Assembly (NCBI GenBank): GCA_958299035.1
Contig: CATQJL010000223.1
Span: forward strand, 53,240,302 to 53,304,301
Direction of reading: 5' to 3'
Length of the DNA stretch: 64,000 bases
Source of the DNA: Cylicocyclus nassatus
Lineage: Eukaryota; Nematoda; Chromadorea; Rhabditida; Strongylidae
Below the pieces are notes generated by a model. The model worked only from the letters and a program-made list of their open reading frames with translations, was not told the origin of the DNA and did no database searches. This document shows, in pieces, positions 62,144 through 64,000 of the stretch (position 1 is its first letter; every line of letters starts with the position of its first letter). The translations under genes were made by a program, and so were the position numbers.

Positions 62144-62349
62144 GAGAGCGGAGAGACAGCTGTTTGTCTCGGAGCTAATAACGCAAAATTATGGAAATGA
62201 TTGAAAAATCATGGTTGGTTACCAGCCAGCTGGTCAGCGGAGGATGTCACTTACCTGTCCATTTCTATTCAAGCCCTGTCGATCATCGCTAATGGCTAAG
62301 AGGGACCAGTAAAGAGCCCAATTTGGGGTAAGTTGCCCCTAAGGGTTGA

Positions 62350-62685
62350 GTGAGAGTAACAGCGGGGGTCATAATCTGTGACAAGGCTGTTACTCAGACG
62401 ATTCACGGAACTTCCGCCGGACAATCAGATGGTTCCGCATCTACTATATTACCAAAGGAAAAATGCATGCGTCAAAAATGGGAACTTCCACAGGGGCTTG
62501 ACATCACACTAATTGGAAAGTGGACTTCTGCAACAAGTTCGCGTAATTTTACTTTTTCTCTTCTTTTTTATCACAAATACCTAGTTGTACGAAGGAAGAG
62601 CTCAACAAAATCTGAAAGCGAAAAATGCAGAGAGAATTGCAAGCGAAAACGCGCAGTCAAGTCCAAGGTGCCTCGAAACTTTTGA
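62350..62685 (+). CDS. 111-codon ORF in the right palindrome arm, unidentified
   Basis: The frame includes GLDITLIGKWTSATSSRNFT and a basic, serine-rich C-terminus. The left-arm copy (61042-60824, minus) preserves only the last 72 codons because single-base indels shift the N-terminal part. No known domain is visible. It is not clear that it is translated. Confidence 0.25.
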   Translation: MRVTAGVIICDKAVTQTIHGTSAGQSDGSASTILPKEKCMRQKWELPQGLDITLIGKWTSATSSRNFTFSLLFYHKYLVVRRKSSTKSESEKCRENCKRKRAVKSKVPRNF

Positions 62686-62858
62686 TTTTTGGGAGCTTCT
62701 GCAGCACTTCCGTATATGACCCTTCGGAAGTTGCCCAAAAGTGCTGCGGAACTTCCCGCCTTTGTCTGATTTAATTTTTGAAAGTGCACTGCACCAACTC
62801 ACTGCTTAAGAGCTCAAAAAATCACAAAAATTAAAATAAGCTGGAAGAGTGATTCATC

Positions 62859-62929
62859 CGAACGCGGGGGAGATTTGAACCCGCGAATCGCTGTAAAATA
62901 ACGAGTCGCAGTTAACTGACACAGCCGAT
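62859..62929 (-). other. tRNA-Lys(UUU)-like module, right arm
   Basis: Reverse-complement copy of the left-arm module, with the same B box and anticodon arm. Confidence 0.4.
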
Positions 62930-64000
62930 TACATGCCGTACCTATCAATATGATGAAGTCAGCGCAAACTTTTCAAAAGTCAATGGGGATCAGTTAGAGC
63001 AAGGCCGAACAGCATCGCGCAGTTCAAAGGTCATTTTAGAAAGATTTAGAAAAATCAATCAAAGCGAAATTTCAGGCGAAAATCGATGTGGTAATAAACA
63101 AGAGAAACAGAGACAATCATAACCCTATATAAAGCGCAGGGGGGCCCATCTGACGTCAAGCTGCCGCGACGATGTCAACAATTCCGTCTGTCTCGAATGC
63201 ACCCAATGCACCCAGATTGATGACTCAATTTTTGCTCGAGTCTATTCTCCGAGTTGTTGATCAGAATGCCCTTTCATACTCAATTCCAAGCGGTAACATT
63301 GATTGACCACATTTTCACCAAACGACAGTCCCTTTTTCAGCTTTTTGAAGTTGTGCGAATTTCTATGGTAGCAATTCAAGTTCTTTACCATTATCATGCT
63401 CATTTGTACAAAGATACTTTAGAGCAGCAAAGTTGTAGTTGCTGCAGCAGCGATTGTAAACGCGATTTTTCTCATTGATCCTCTTGGTTCGGAAATTCGC
63501 TCATCAATTTTTGTGCAACATTTCCATACTGCTAGCGCAGAAGCAAGGGAGTTTCGTCCACAGTGGGTTAAAACTGAAGGGAAATGGGACAGACTAGACG
63601 ATGTTCCCATTAAGGGAAAACTGGGGTTATGGAAAGTTTAGGCAAGAGACAGCTATTCGCTGTAATTGCCGCTGATGTTTCAGCCTTGAATACTAGACAA
63701 GATGGAATGCAAGTTAGCTTCATCATCATGTAGACCTTGCTAACCTCAGGAGTGTAAAATTGCAAATTTTTTTAGCGCAGTTTTTTTGTCAAGATATTGC
63801 ACAATCCAAATTGGTGGGGAAGAGGAAGCACGGAAAAGTGTGCAAAATTATGTACCCTATAGAGCGCAGGGGTAAACAGCGGTGCTGATAGAAGGAGCAG
63901 GGACTTTTACTAAAAAACTTTTTGGATTTTCAGCAGGGAAGATAGATACTTAACTTCGACAGCCTCTTTTTGTCGTGTGTCTAATATTCTTGCCATATTT

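Larger units (their letters stand above)
62144..64000. repeat. right arm of the giant inverted repeat, truncated by the window end
   Basis: Reverse complement of 59514-61366. Pairing is still intact at base 64000, so the full arm length is unknown. Confidence 0.9.

Overview
The window reads as a gene-sized piece of a nematode chromosome, most likely a clade V (Rhabditina) species and possibly a strongylid/hookworm-like parasite. The evidence is short introns with TTTCAG-type acceptors, an AT-rich background and four recognisable animal genes. Their best matches in memory are a TTC28-type TPR protein, Abl interactor abi-1, a DNAJC1-type J/SANT protein (C. elegans F54F2.9) and an RGD-class integrin alpha (C. 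elegans pat-2, F54F2.1). As I recall, the last two share a C. elegans cosmid, so this looks like conserved linkage. The spliced models for abi-1 (404 aa), the DNAJC1 gene (419 aa), pat-2 (1448 aa) and the TPR gene (1171 aa) all close in frame across every junction, which is the main internal check. Exons and introns were assigned by eye.

Layout. 1-11.5 kb: repeat-rich intergenic DNA with a palindromic repeat (1329-1662), a frameshifted Penelope-like reverse transcriptase remnant (1745-2793, minus), a 1.44-kb terminal-inverted-repeat element with internal 126-bp tandem repeats (3347-4790), a small perfect-TIR MITE (5893-6056), coding-like debris on the minus strand (6910-7700), and a composite mariner-type element (8500-9485). 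11.5-21.3 kb: TTC28-like TPR gene on the plus strand, with a disturbed 3' part. 22.0-25.0 kb: abi-1 on the minus strand, sharing a 218-bp bidirectional promoter with the DNAJC1-like gene (25.2-29.8 kb, plus). 30.5-47.8 kb: pat-2 on the minus strand, 28 coding exons, convergent with the DNAJC1 gene and with several MITEs in its introns.

47.8-64 kb: no gene that I can support. This stretch holds a GC-rich candidate promoter for pat-2, long G or C homopolymer runs, diverged duplications, a 500-N gap (55598-56097) and a very large inverted repeat. That repeat has arms 59514-61366 and 62144-64000, still matching at the window edge. Each arm carries a tRNA-Lys-like module and a small unidentified ORF.

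Known family roles: the integrin alpha chain links extracellular matrix to the actin cytoskeleton in muscle, Abi is a WAVE-complex subunit driving Arp2/3 actin assembly, and DNAJC1 is an ER-membrane Hsp70 co-chaperone. There is no operon-like arrangement.
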